A DNA stretch of 64,000 nucleotides from Caulobacter segnis (GTDB lineage: Bacteria > Pseudomonadota > Alphaproteobacteria > Caulobacterales > Caulobacteraceae), in the NCBI RefSeq assembly GCF_029543125.1, contig NZ_JARQWW010000005.1:248001-312000 (forward strand). The letters are read 5' to 3'. Of this stretch, positions 16,518 to 24,675 are shown in pieces; position 1 is the first letter of the stretch; every line of letters starts with the position of its first letter. The notes under the pieces are model-generated. The model was not told the DNA's origin. It worked only from the letters and a program-made list of their open reading frames with translations, and did no database searches. The translations under genes and the position numbers were made by a program.

Positions 16518-17510
16518 ATGAACCGCGTCCTCGTCCCCCATATCGCCGTCGCTCCCGAGCGGCCGGCGGGCTCGCTGCTCAGTCTGGGCGGCGAGACCAT
16601 GGGCACGACCTGGTCCGTGAAGTTCGTCGATAACGGCGTCGCCTCCCGCGCGGACGTTGATGCCGTGATCACCGAGCGGCTCGATCAGGTCATCACCGAA
16701 ATGAGCACTTGGGATCACGGATCCCTCGTCAGCCGCTTCAACGTCGCCGAGAGCGGCTCCTGGCATGACATGCCGACAGCCTTCGCCAAGGTTCTGGCCT
16801 GCGCGCTGGACGTCGCCGAAGCTAGCGACGGCGCCTTTGATCCCACCGTGGGCGGCGCCGTGGATCTGTGGGGCTTTGGTCCCAAGGTGGTGAAAGAGGC
16901 TCTTCCCTCGCCCGCCGAAAGCCAGGAAGCCGCCGCCTCGATCGGCTGGCGGCGCGTCGTCGTCGACGCCTTGGGCCGCCTGCAGCAGCCCGGCGGCTTG
17001 CGGCTGGACTTCTCGGGCATCGCCAAAGGCTTTGCGGTGGATCACATCGCTGACGGCCTCAAGGACCTCGGCGCTCCCTCGGCGCTGATCGAGATCGGCG
17101 GCGAGCTCTATGGCTACGGCGTCAAGCCGGACGCCCAGCCCTGGTGGATCGAGCTGGAGAACGCGCCCGAGGTCGAGGGCGGCCGCTTCGTGGTGGCGGC
17201 GTGCGGTCTCGCCGCCGCGACGTCGGGCGATTGGCGGCGACGCTTCCGTCACGCCGGCGCTTGGTACGGTCACACGCTCGACCCCCGCACGGGCCGTCCC
17301 GTCATCGACCCCGCCGCATCAGTCACCGTACTGCACAGCAGCTGCATGCGCGCGGACGCCGAAGCCACCGCCATCACCGTCCTCGGCGTCCAGGCGGGGC
17401 TGGATTACGCCGAGCGTCGCGGCTTGGCCGCTGTGATCGTGTCGCGCTCCTCGACCGGCTACGACGAACACATGACCTCGGCCTTCGCGGCCATGCTTGA
17501 AGATGAGTGA
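16518..17510 (+). CDS. apbE: ApbE-type FAD:protein FMN transferase
   Basis: 330 aa. Transfers FMN from FAD onto a Thr/Ser of a target protein. The hallmark opening GETMGTTWSVKF is at about residues 25-36; LDFSGIAKGFAVDHIAD (about 161-177) and the metal-binding end SVTVLHSSCMRADAEATAI follow. Unlike many ApbE proteins it has no signal peptide or lipobox: the only upstream in-frame DNA is 15 codons back to the DUF4198 stop, with no start. It may therefore act in the cytoplasm, at odds with a secreted target, or be exported in another way. The probable target is the DUF2271 protein. It overlaps the next gene by eight bases. Confidence 0.93.
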   Translation: MNRVLVPHIAVAPERPAGSLLSLGGETMGTTWSVKFVDNGVASRADVDAVITERLDQVITEMSTWDHGSLVSRFNVAESGSWHDMPTAFAKVLACALDVAEASDGAFDPTVGGAVDLWGFGPKVVKEALPSPAESQEAAASIGWRRVVVDALGRLQQPGGLRLDFSGIAKGFAVDHIADGLKDLGAPSALIEIGGELYGYGVKPDAQPWWIELENAPEVEGGRFVVAACGLAAATSGDWRRRFRHAGAWYGHTLDPRTGRPVIDPAASVTVLHSSCMRADAEATAITVLGVQAGLDYAERRGLAAVIVSRSSTGYDEHMTSAFAAMLEDE

Positions 17511-18891
17511 GCTTCCCGCCCTTTCGCCCGAGCGCCTGCTGTGGGCCGCCGCCGCCGTACTGGCCTATGTGCTGTTCTGCACGGGCGTCGCCCTGCGTCG
17601 CGCCCTGCTGCGCCGTCGTGCGCGTCGCGAGGCTGACGCCCTCGCCGGGGGCGGTGAAGCGGTCCTGGTCGTCTATGCCAGCCAGACAGGGTTTGCGGAG
17701 GATCTGGCCTGGACCACCGCCAAAGCTCTCCAGATGGGTCAGGTGGGCGCCCGCGTTCTTTCGATTTCCGACCTGACCGCCGAAGATCTGACAAACGCCA
17801 AGCGCGCCCTGTTCGTGGCCAGCACCACCGGCGAAGGCGACGCCCCCGACCCTGCCGCCCGTTTCGTCGGCCGGGTGATGAAGGCGGAGCCCGATCTCAG
17901 CGGCCTCAGCTACGGCCTGCTTTCCCTGGGCGACAGCTCCTACAGCCAGTTCTGCGCCTTTGGCCGGCACCTCGACGCCTGGCTGACCGAACGCGGCGCG
18001 GCCCCGCTGTTTGATCGCGTCGAGGTTGACGACGGAGACGAAGGCGCCCTGCGCCACTGGCAGCATCAGCTCAGCGCCATCAGCGGCGTCACTGACGCCC
18101 CGGACTGGAGCCGTCCGGCCTATGAGCGCTGGCGGCTTGCGGAGCGCCGCCTGATCAATCCTGGCAGCCAGGGCGGCGAAGCTTGGCACGTAGCGCTCGA
18201 GCCGGTCGAGGGCCCGGCCGTTTGGGCGGCGGGCGACATCGTGGAGATCGGCCCGCGCTATGGACCGGATGCGCCGGCGGACGCTCCGGCCCCGCCCCAC
18301 CGCGAATACTCCATCGCCTCCATCCCGCAGGATGGTCGTGTCGAACTGATCATCCGCACCATGATGCGGCCGGACGGCGGCTTCGGCATCGGCTCCGGCT
18401 GGCTGACCAAGTATGCCGAGATCGGCGGCGACATCGACCTGCGCATCCGCGCCAACCGCGCCTTCCATGCGCCGGAGCCGTCGCGACCGCTGATCCTGAT
18501 CGGCGCGGGCACCGGCCTGGCGGGCCTGCGCGCGCATCTGAAGGCTCGTGCAGCCGCCGGAGCACATCGCAACTGGCTGATCTTCGGCGAACGCAATGCG
18601 GCGCGCGACTACTTCCATCAGGCCGAGATCGAATCCTGGACCTCCTCTGGCGTTCTGGAGCGCGTGACCCTCGCCTTTTCTCGCGACCAGGCGGAGCGGA
18701 TCTATGTGCAGCATCGCCTGACCGAGGCAGCCGACGAAGTGCGGCTCTGGGTCAGCCAGGGCGCGGCGATCTATGTCTGCGGCGGGATCGAGATGGGCAA
18801 GGCGGTCGGCGCAGCCATGAACGAGATCCTAGGGGCTCGGACCATGGCGGAGCTGACCGAGGACGGCCTCTACCGCAGGGACGTCTACTAG
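17503..18891 (+). CDS. Membrane-anchored flavodoxin/FNR-type NADPH reductase
   Basis: 462 aa from the ATG at 17503, which overlaps the apbE stop. An N-terminal helix (about 13-32) followed by RRALLRRRARRE anchors it with the catalytic part in the cytoplasm. Residues about 54-190 are a flavodoxin domain (VVYASQTGFAEDLAW; LSLGDSSYSQFCAFG). Next comes an FNR/CysJ-like part: REYSIASIPQ for FAD, GAGTGLAGLRAHL for the nicotinamide, YVCGGIEMGKAV, and the C-terminal LYRRDVY. It resembles sulfite reductase flavoprotein or P450 reductase, but no sulfite reductase partner is present. In this cluster it would feed electrons from NADPH into the PepSY membrane protein. Confidence 0.88.
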   Translation: MSELPALSPERLLWAAAAVLAYVLFCTGVALRRALLRRRARREADALAGGGEAVLVVYASQTGFAEDLAWTTAKALQMGQVGARVLSISDLTAEDLTNAKRALFVASTTGEGDAPDPAARFVGRVMKAEPDLSGLSYGLLSLGDSSYSQFCAFGRHLDAWLTERGAAPLFDRVEVDDGDEGALRHWQHQLSAISGVTDAPDWSRPAYERWRLAERRLINPGSQGGEAWHVALEPVEGPAVWAAGDIVEIGPRYGPDAPADAPAPPHREYSIASIPQDGRVELIIRTMMRPDGGFGIGSGWLTKYAEIGGDIDLRIRANRAFHAPEPSRPLILIGAGTGLAGLRAHLKARAAAGAHRNWLIFGERNAARDYFHQAEIESWTSSGVLERVTLAFSRDQAERIYVQHRLTEAADEVRLWVSQGAAIYVCGGIEMGKAVGAAMNEILGARTMAELTEDGLYRRDVY

Positions 18892-19416
18892 GTCGTCCAC
18901 GTGGACCTTGCGGAACCGGCCCTGCAAGTAGACCAGCGGCTCATGCGCCGGGTCGAAGCGGACGCGCAGGATCTCACCCACGATCACGCGGTGATCCCCG
19001 GCGTCGAAGGCCTGGCTGATCCGGCATTCGAAATTGGCCATGCAGTCGTCGATGATCGGCGAGCCGGTGCCCCAGGTCTCGAGCCCGACACCCTCGAAGC
19101 GGTCGTCGTCCCGCTGGACGAACTGCCTCGCCAGATCCTGCTGATCAGCGTGCAGCACGTTCACGGCGAAGGCGCCGCTCGCCTCCAGCCCCTGCAGGCT
19201 GAATGAATTCAGGTCCACGCAGATCAGGGCCAGGGGCGGATCCAGCGACACCGAGGCGAAGGAATTGACCGTGAAGCCCAGCTTGCGCCCTTCCGGACAC
19301 AGGGCGGTCACAACCGTCACGCCAGTGGTGAAACAGCCGAACGCGTCGCGCAGCGCCCGCGCATTGGCGAGCGCGTCCTGATCAAGCTCGACGCGGGTTT
19401 CGGTCATGCCATCCAT
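18829..19416 (-). CDS. Flavin reductase-like domain protein
   Basis: 195 aa FMN-binding split-barrel oxidoreductase that uses NAD(P)H to reduce flavin. Typical signatures are AFGCFTTGVTVVTA, GFTVNSFASVSLDPPLALICVD, FAVNVLHADQQDLARQF and HRVIVGEILRV. An alternative start lies three codons in (MTETRVEL). Its 3' end overlaps the 3' end of the convergent reductase gene by 63 bp, both frames being coding, which is longer than usual. No monooxygenase partner is next to it, so its client enzyme is unknown. Confidence 0.88.
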   Translation of the reverse strand: MDGMTETRVELDQDALANARALRDAFGCFTTGVTVVTALCPEGRKLGFTVNSFASVSLDPPLALICVDLNSFSLQGLEASGAFAVNVLHADQQDLARQFVQRDDDRFEGVGLETWGTGSPIIDDCMANFECRISQAFDAGDHRVIVGEILRVRFDPAHEPLVYLQGRFRKVHVDDLVDVPAVEAVLGQLRHGPSP

Positions 19417-19446
19417 TGAGACGAAACTGTCTTGCGCCGCAAGGCG

Positions 19447-19950
19447 TCAGCCAGCCTTGGCGAAAGTGGCGGTCAGAATGGCCTCGATGCCTTGTTGATC
19501 GACGGCATCGAAGGCGGCGGGCTGGTCGGAATCGACGTCGAACACTGCGAGCAGGGTCCCCGCCGCGTCAAACACCGGCACGACGATCTCGCTCTGTGAG
19601 CGGCTGTCGCAGGCGATGTGGCCCGGGAAAGCGTGCACATCCTTCACCAGCTGGGTCTCGCCCGTCTCCGCCGCCGCGCCACAGACGCCGCGGCCGAAGG
19701 CGATGCGCAGGCAGCCGAGCGTGCCCTGATACGGCCCCACCACCAGTTCGCGCGGCTTGGCCGGATCGACCACATAGAAGCCGGTCCAGAAGTAGTGGTC
19801 GAAGCTGTTGGCCAGCATCGACGCCACCGTCGCCATGCGGGCGGTCAGGTTGCTCTCTCCGTCCAAGACGGAAGCGACCTCAGCGGCCACCTCCGCATAG
19901 CGGGCGGCCTTGTCGGCGGAGAGGGTGATTTCGTTGAACGCTTCAGCCAT
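19447..19950 (-). CDS. msrC: Free methionine-(R)-sulfoxide reductase (GAF domain)
   Basis: 167 aa cytoplasmic enzyme that reduces free Met-R-sulfoxide with thioredoxin. It is a lone GAF domain with the three catalytic/resolving cysteines at 80 (GTLGC), 90 (GRGVC) and 114 (HIACDSRSQSE). The spacing of 10 and 24 residues is the same as in the E. coli enzyme (84, 94, 118). The ATG at 19950 is preferred over a GTG two codons upstream. Confidence 0.93.
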   Translation of the reverse strand: MAEAFNEITLSADKAARYAEVAAEVASVLDGESNLTARMATVASMLANSFDHYFWTGFYVVDPAKPRELVVGPYQGTLGCLRIAFGRGVCGAAAETGETQLVKDVHAFPGHIACDSRSQSEIVVPVFDAAGTLLAVFDVDSDQPAAFDAVDQQGIEAILTATFAKAG

Positions 19951-19971
19951 GGGCACGCATATAGGCGGGCC

Positions 19972-21213
19972 TCAGGCCGGCGGCGAGTTCCGAATTTGAA
20001 TCGGCTGGCCGAACCAGGCCACAGACTCCGAAACCAGCTGGATCTCGACGGTGAACTCCGGGCCTAGCTGCCAGGGGATTTCAGCTGTCACGGTCACGCG
20101 GCGGCTTTCACCACTGTCTGTGACGTTGGACGACACCGGCAGGTGGATGGCGTCGGGATAGGCCTTCGATCCTTCTGCTCCAACGGCATTCAGGCCCAGA
20201 TTCACCGCGCCGAATCCCGCGCTCGAAGGCAGCCAAGCGCCAGGACCGGTGTTGGCGACCTCCAGCACGGCGGTGAAAATGCGTTTCTCCGGCTCGAAGC
20301 TTTGCTCGACCAAAGCCATGCCGCCATCGAGCTGATCCGCAAAACGGCTGCTGGCGTCCAGCGATCCCGCCTTGCGCAGTACGAAGACGCGCTTGTCATA
20401 GCTCTGCTGCATGAGCTGGCGGCCGAGCTTGTAATAGGTCCATGGGGCCAGCAACCCGCGGATGCCCCGATTGAAGCCATCAAGCTTCATGGTCAGCGGC
20501 TGATCATTGAAGATCGCCATATCGATGTCGACGAACCCGGCCTTGCGGGCGTTGGCCCAGATCTCGTCGATGAAGATGTCGTTCTCGATGACCGCGTATT
20601 CGCGCATCTCCAACTGCGACTGCTCCGTCCGCGAATGGCGCGGGCCAGGCTCGTGGAAGATCGCCAGACCGCCGGGCGCCAGGACCCGGTGGAACTCTTC
20701 CAGATAGGCGGCCTGATCGGACACGTGGTGGAAGCTGTCGAAGCAGATCAGCCGGTCGACGGAGTTGTCCTCCAACGGCACCGACTTCTCTCGGCGGATC
20801 GCCTCGAACCGGATGTCCAGCGTGCTCAGCAGCGGATGTTCGCCGACGAACCGGCGCGCCATCTCCAGCCCGCCTTCAGAGATATCCAGTCCGACGGGCC
20901 GACAGCGCATCATCGCCAGGGCGGCGCTCAGCCAGCCCGCGCCGCAGCCGAAGTCGGCCACGGTCAGGCCCGGCTTGAACTTGCCCACCTTCAGCACCGC
21001 GGCGAAGCCCGACAGGGTCGCGGCCGTGTCGTTCACCTCATGGAACGGCTTGCGGAAGTGGTGATCCCACGGCCTTTCGATGGTGCGGAAGTACTCGTCC
21101 GCCCGCCGCACGTGATCCTCGAACGGGTAGGCCTCGATCAGCTTCTTCACGTCGATGAAGCCGGACGCGTCCGTATAGAGATGGGCGGCTTCGAATCGGA
21201 CGGGCTGGTTCAT
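19972..21213 (-). CDS. SAM-dependent methyltransferase with C-terminal accessory domain
   Basis: 413 aa, ATG at 21213; upstream extension would run through the tRNA gene and is rejected. Class I methyltransferase core at about 85-215: VADFGCGAGWLSAALA (motif I), PVGLDISEGGLEMARR (motif II) and DRLICFDSFHHVSD, then RVLAPGGLAIFHEPGP. A beta-rich C-terminal part (about 305-413, VEQSFEPEKRIFTAVLEVANTGPGAWLP) resembles the add-on domains of polysaccharide-linked enzymes and export ATPases. A role in modifying a surface glycan is possible but only an inference. Confidence 0.8.
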   Translation of the reverse strand: MNQPVRFEAAHLYTDASGFIDVKKLIEAYPFEDHVRRADEYFRTIERPWDHHFRKPFHEVNDTAATLSGFAAVLKVGKFKPGLTVADFGCGAGWLSAALAMMRCRPVGLDISEGGLEMARRFVGEHPLLSTLDIRFEAIRREKSVPLEDNSVDRLICFDSFHHVSDQAAYLEEFHRVLAPGGLAIFHEPGPRHSRTEQSQLEMREYAVIENDIFIDEIWANARKAGFVDIDMAIFNDQPLTMKLDGFNRGIRGLLAPWTYYKLGRQLMQQSYDKRVFVLRKAGSLDASSRFADQLDGGMALVEQSFEPEKRIFTAVLEVANTGPGAWLPSSAGFGAVNLGLNAVGAEGSKAYPDAIHLPVSSNVTDSGESRRVTVTAEIPWQLGPEFTVEIQLVSESVAWFGQPIQIRNSPPA

Positions 21214-21326
21214 CGGGGCTCCATACGCTCTGTTGTACTGACGGCGTCCGCCCCTCGCCGCATGCCGGCGGGCGATAGAAGCCACACCGTGCATAGGCCA
21301 GTCAGTATCACGATGCTTTCGGGAAT

Positions 21327-21402
21327 TGGTAGGCCCGGAGGGACTCGAACCCCCAACCAGACCGTTATGAGCGGTCGGCTCTAACCATTGAGCTACAGGC
21401 CC
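21327..21402 (-). tRNA. ileX: tRNA-Ile2 (anticodon CAU, to be lysidinylated)
   Basis: Full cloverleaf on the minus strand, 76 nt including encoded CCA. Acceptor GGGCCTG/CGGGCCT, D-arm GCTC-AATGGTTA-GAGC, anticodon stem GACCG/CGGTC with loop CTCATAA, T-arm GGGGG-TTCGAGT-CCCTC. The CAT anticodon with the TGGTTAGAGC D-arm and the CTCATAA loop fits the minor isoleucine tRNA read as k2C-A-U rather than initiator or elongator Met. The methionine alternatives are less likely but not excluded. Confidence 0.88.
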
Positions 21403-21531
21403 TGACTGCGTCGCCGCAACCGGAAGCGGGGGGTTACCACGCGCTGCACGCGGCTTAAAGCTCCGGTTCATGTTGCAACGCTCAGGTTGCGCTCGTCGTT
21501 ACGGCGGACCACCGCCCTTGGAGAGATATCG

Positions 21532-22269
21532 ATGAAGACCCTGTTCCGCGCCGCCGCCCTCGGGGCGCTGCTCGTCACCGCCGGCGCGGCTTCCGCCAGC
21601 GCCCAGACCGTGCTCACCGCGGCTGACGTCCAGTTCAAGGCCACCACCCTGAACCTGTCGGCCTTCGGCGAGACCCGGGTCGCGCCGGACATGGCCACCA
21701 TCACCCTGGGCGTGAATGTCGAGGCTCCCACCGCCGCCGAGGCCATGAAGGCCAACGCCGCCCGCATGAATCAGGTGGTCGCCGCCATCAAGAAGGCCGG
21801 CATCGAAAGCCGCGACATCCAGACCTCGGGCCTGAACCTGAACCCGCAGTACGCCTATGAACAGAACCAGCCGCCGAAGCTGACCGGCTATCAAGCCGCC
21901 AACCAGGTCACCATCCGGGTGCGCGACCTGGCCAAGCTTGGCCAGACCGTGGACGCCACGGTCACCGCCGGCGCCAACACCATCAACGGCATCAGCTTCG
22001 GCCTGACCGATCCCAAGGCTGCCGAAGACGCGGCCCGCCGCGAAGCCGTGAAGGCCCTGGAAGCCAAGGCCGCGCTCTATGCCCAGGCCACCGGCTACAA
22101 GCTGGTCCGGCTGGTGTCGCTGAACGAGTCCGGTGGCTATGCGCCGGAGCCCCCGCGTCCAGTGATGATGATGGCGGCCAAGCGCGAGTTCGCGGACTCC
22201 ACTCCGATCGAGGGTGGCGAACTGCGGGTCCGCGTGGATGTGTCGGCGACCTATGAGGCCGCCCGCTAA
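21532..22269 (+). CDS. SIMPL/DUF541 periplasmic protein
   Basis: 245 aa. The ATG at 21532 follows GGAGAG and opens a signal peptide ending ASASAQ. The rest is a DUF541 (SIMPL) domain: LSAFGETRVAPDMATITLGV, NQVVAAIKKAGIESRDIQTSGLNLNPQY, and an alpha-helical DPKAAEDAARREAVKALEAKA block before the C-terminal strands. Relatives are oligomeric periplasmic or outer-membrane-linked stress proteins with no proven activity. Monocistronic, between a tRNA and a convergent lipoprotein gene. Confidence 0.9.
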   Translation: MKTLFRAAALGALLVTAGAASASAQTVLTAADVQFKATTLNLSAFGETRVAPDMATITLGVNVEAPTAAEAMKANAARMNQVVAAIKKAGIESRDIQTSGLNLNPQYAYEQNQPPKLTGYQAANQVTIRVRDLAKLGQTVDATVTAGANTINGISFGLTDPKAAEDAARREAVKALEAKAALYAQATGYKLVRLVSLNESGGYAPEPPRPVMMMAAKREFADSTPIEGGELRVRVDVSATYEAAR

Positions 22270-22278
22270 GCGCTTGTC

Positions 22279-22749
22279 TTAGAGCTTGGCGACCCGGAAG
22301 GCGGCCTCGATGCGGGTGCGGATCTCCCGCCCCGGCAAGGCGCGGTCGCCTTCCATCACCGCGACATAGACGAGGTCGCGGGCTGGTCCGGTCTGGGCGA
22401 CGCGTCCCGTCGCCCAGCCCACCGTCCGGGCGTCTTCGACGCGCGTATCGCAGCTTAGAGACAGCACATCACCCTTGGCCGCGCGCTGGAGCATGTCGGC
22501 GGCGGTGACGCTGCCTCCTTCACACGAAGGCAGGGTCCTGCCGCAGGTCAGGTGCGTTCCGTAGCGGTGCACCACCTGACCGCTTCCACCGGCCCTGGCG
22601 AACAGCACGCAGGTGGAATCAGACCCGATGGCGTTGCCGATCTCCTGAGCCAGCAGTTCAGCGTCAACGCCAGCCGGCGGCTTAGGCGCACATGCGGAAA
22701 CGGCCAGGACGCCCGATAGGGCGGCGGCGATGGGGAACGCGCGATGCAT
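22279..22749 (-). CDS. Hypothetical lipoprotein
   Basis: 156 aa. Signal with lipobox VSAC (Cys20), then APKPPAGVDAE. Six cysteines in all; four lie in the middle of the mature part (CVLF, LTCGRT, PSCEGG, LSCDTR) and could form disulfides. No family recognised. Its ATG shares one base with the stop of the upstream acyl-CoA synthetase (TAATG), so the two are translationally coupled and may act together on lipid at the envelope. Confidence 0.75.
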   Translation of the reverse strand: MHRAFPIAAALSGVLAVSACAPKPPAGVDAELLAQEIGNAIGSDSTCVLFARAGGSGQVVHRYGTHLTCGRTLPSCEGGSVTAADMLQRAAKGDVLSLSCDTRVEDARTVGWATGRVAQTGPARDLVYVAVMEGDRALPGREIRTRIEAAFRVAKL

Positions 22750-24542
22750 TACAGTCGGTATCCGCCTTCGACGATCTTGGTGTGAACCGCCTTGGTGACC
22801 TTCACGAAGCCCTTGGCGCCGGCGCGGAAATAGATCGGATCCTTGACCTTGTTCGGGTCAAAGCCGTCCTGGACCAGGTCGATCTTGCGATACTTGAAGG
22901 TGCCGGTCGTCTCGATCTGCGGCTGAAGCCGCACGAAGACGGGGCGCGCATAGGCCGGCAGGTCATTGTCCACCGCCTCGGCGAGGGTCTTGATGTCGAA
23001 CTCCGGCCCGACGACCAGCGAGGCCATGCCTGCGCGGCCGTCCGATCCTGGCGCCTCGACGCCATAGACGTTCACTTCCTGCACCCCGGGAATGGCGGAG
23101 AGGTGTTCAGCCACTTCACTGGTGGAGACGTTCTCCCCCTTCCAGCGGAAGGTGTCCCCCACCCGATCGACGAAATAGAAATAGCCGTCGCTGTCCACAC
23201 GCATCAGGTCGCCGGTGCGGAACCAGGCGTCGCCCTTTTCGAAGACGTCGTGCAGGACCTTCTTCTCGGTCGCGGCCTTGTCGGCGTAGCCGGTGAAGGT
23301 GGCGCGGGCGTCCTTCGGGTCGATACGGCCCAGGCATTCACCAACCTGACCTGGACCGCACTCGATGCACAGGCCGGAGGGGCCCCGGATCGGCTCTTCG
23401 GCCTCAATGTCGAACTGCACCAAGCGGAAGTTGAAGCGTTTTTTCAAATACTTCGGCACCCGGCCGACCGCGCCGACCTTGCCGTCGAAATTGAACATGC
23501 TGACGTTGCCTTCGGTCGCGCCGTAGAATTCCAGCACGTTCGGGATGGCGAAACGCTTCTGCATCTCCTCCCAGACATCGGCGCGCAGGCCGTTGCCGAA
23601 CGCCAGGCGCAACTTGTGTCCGCGCTCCAGAGGGTGCTCCGGCTGGTTCACCAGATAGCGGCACAGCTCGCCGATATAGACGAACATGGTGCATTGCTCG
23701 GTGACGATATCGTCCCAGAAGTGGCTGGCCGAGAACTTCTTCTTGAGGACCACCGCGCCGCCGTTCAGCAGGCCCGCGCCCACCGCGCAAAGCCCGCCAG
23801 TGGCGTGATAGAGCGGCAGGGTCATGTAGATGCGGTCGGTCTCGCGCGAACCGGTCGAACCGGCGAAGCCGCGCATATAGAGCTGGCACCGCATGTGGGT
23901 GATCTTCGCGGCTTTCGGCAGGCCAGTGGTGCCGCTGGTGAAGATCAGCAGCGCCGTATCCTTGGCCACCAGATCGCCGCGCACGTTCTGGCGATCGGGG
24001 CGAAGCTGAGAGCAGCTCTTCAGCGCATTGACCAGATCGCGCTGATCCCCCTGCGGCGCGGAGAGGGTCCACTGCTGCATGGGTCGATCAAGCTGCGCCT
24101 TCGTCGCGTCCACATGCGGGGCGGTCTCATCATCGACGATGATGTGGCTGGCGCCGGAGATGTTCAGGCAGTGAGACAGCGCCTGGCCAGTGAGGTTGTT
24201 GTTGATCAGGGCGGTGACCACGCCGACCTTGGTCAGGCCATACCAGATGGCCACGTATTCCAGACGGTTCGGCAGGTAGAGCGCCACTACCCGCCCGCGG
24301 GTGAGGGACTGGCTCTTGGCCCAATGCGCGTAGCGGTTCGCCAACTGGTCGAACTCGCCATAGGACAGGGAGCGGCCCTCGAAACTGATGGCCTGGCGGT
24401 CGCGGTACTTGTCGACGGCCGCTTCGATGTCGTCGCAGATCAGATTGCCGGAATCCGGCGCGATCGACTTCACGCGCCCTAGCGTGCGACGCAGCCCCTT
24501 GAGGAACCGCAACTCACGCTTGATCCGGGCCTTGAGTCTCAA
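22749..24542 (-). CDS. FATP-type long/very-long-chain acyl-CoA synthetase
   Basis: 597 aa. Activates fatty acids to acyl-CoA through an acyl-adenylate. The AMP-binding signature TALLIFTSGTTGLPKAAKI is about a third of the way in; EFYGATEGNVSMFN, FRTGDLMRVDSDGYFYFVDRVGDTFRWKGENVS and the C-terminal TGTFKYRK lysine motif are typical of the fatty-acid-transport-protein subgroup. I prefer the TTG at 24542, preceded by GGGAGG, over a GTG at 24563 that lies inside that site. Coupled to the lipoprotein gene downstream. Confidence 0.88.
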   Translation of the reverse strand: MRLKARIKRELRFLKGLRRTLGRVKSIAPDSGNLICDDIEAAVDKYRDRQAISFEGRSLSYGEFDQLANRYAHWAKSQSLTRGRVVALYLPNRLEYVAIWYGLTKVGVVTALINNNLTGQALSHCLNISGASHIIVDDETAPHVDATKAQLDRPMQQWTLSAPQGDQRDLVNALKSCSQLRPDRQNVRGDLVAKDTALLIFTSGTTGLPKAAKITHMRCQLYMRGFAGSTGSRETDRIYMTLPLYHATGGLCAVGAGLLNGGAVVLKKKFSASHFWDDIVTEQCTMFVYIGELCRYLVNQPEHPLERGHKLRLAFGNGLRADVWEEMQKRFAIPNVLEFYGATEGNVSMFNFDGKVGAVGRVPKYLKKRFNFRLVQFDIEAEEPIRGPSGLCIECGPGQVGECLGRIDPKDARATFTGYADKAATEKKVLHDVFEKGDAWFRTGDLMRVDSDGYFYFVDRVGDTFRWKGENVSTSEVAEHLSAIPGVQEVNVYGVEAPGSDGRAGMASLVVGPEFDIKTLAEAVDNDLPAYARPVFVRLQPQIETTGTFKYRKIDLVQDGFDPNKVKDPIYFRAGAKGFVKVTKAVHTKIVEGGYRL

Positions 24543-24675
24543 AGGGCACGCCTCCCAAAACACTTGTTCTCAACCTGTCGCGCACTCGACGAGGGAGGGT
24601 CAAGACCGGGAAGGCGAAGACGCGCATGGAACCGCGCACTGCGACATTAACAACACCCGACGTGGCGCCAAGGGC

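Noticed and set aside
18829..18891. Frameshift or assembly error as explanation of the tail-to-tail overlap
   Set aside because: Both reading frames end with plausible family-like sequence and no alternative frame fits better, so I kept both genes as read.
21214..21471. N-terminal extension of the methyltransferase
   Set aside because: It would translate through the complete tRNA-Ile2 gene; the ATG at 21213 gives a normal protein.
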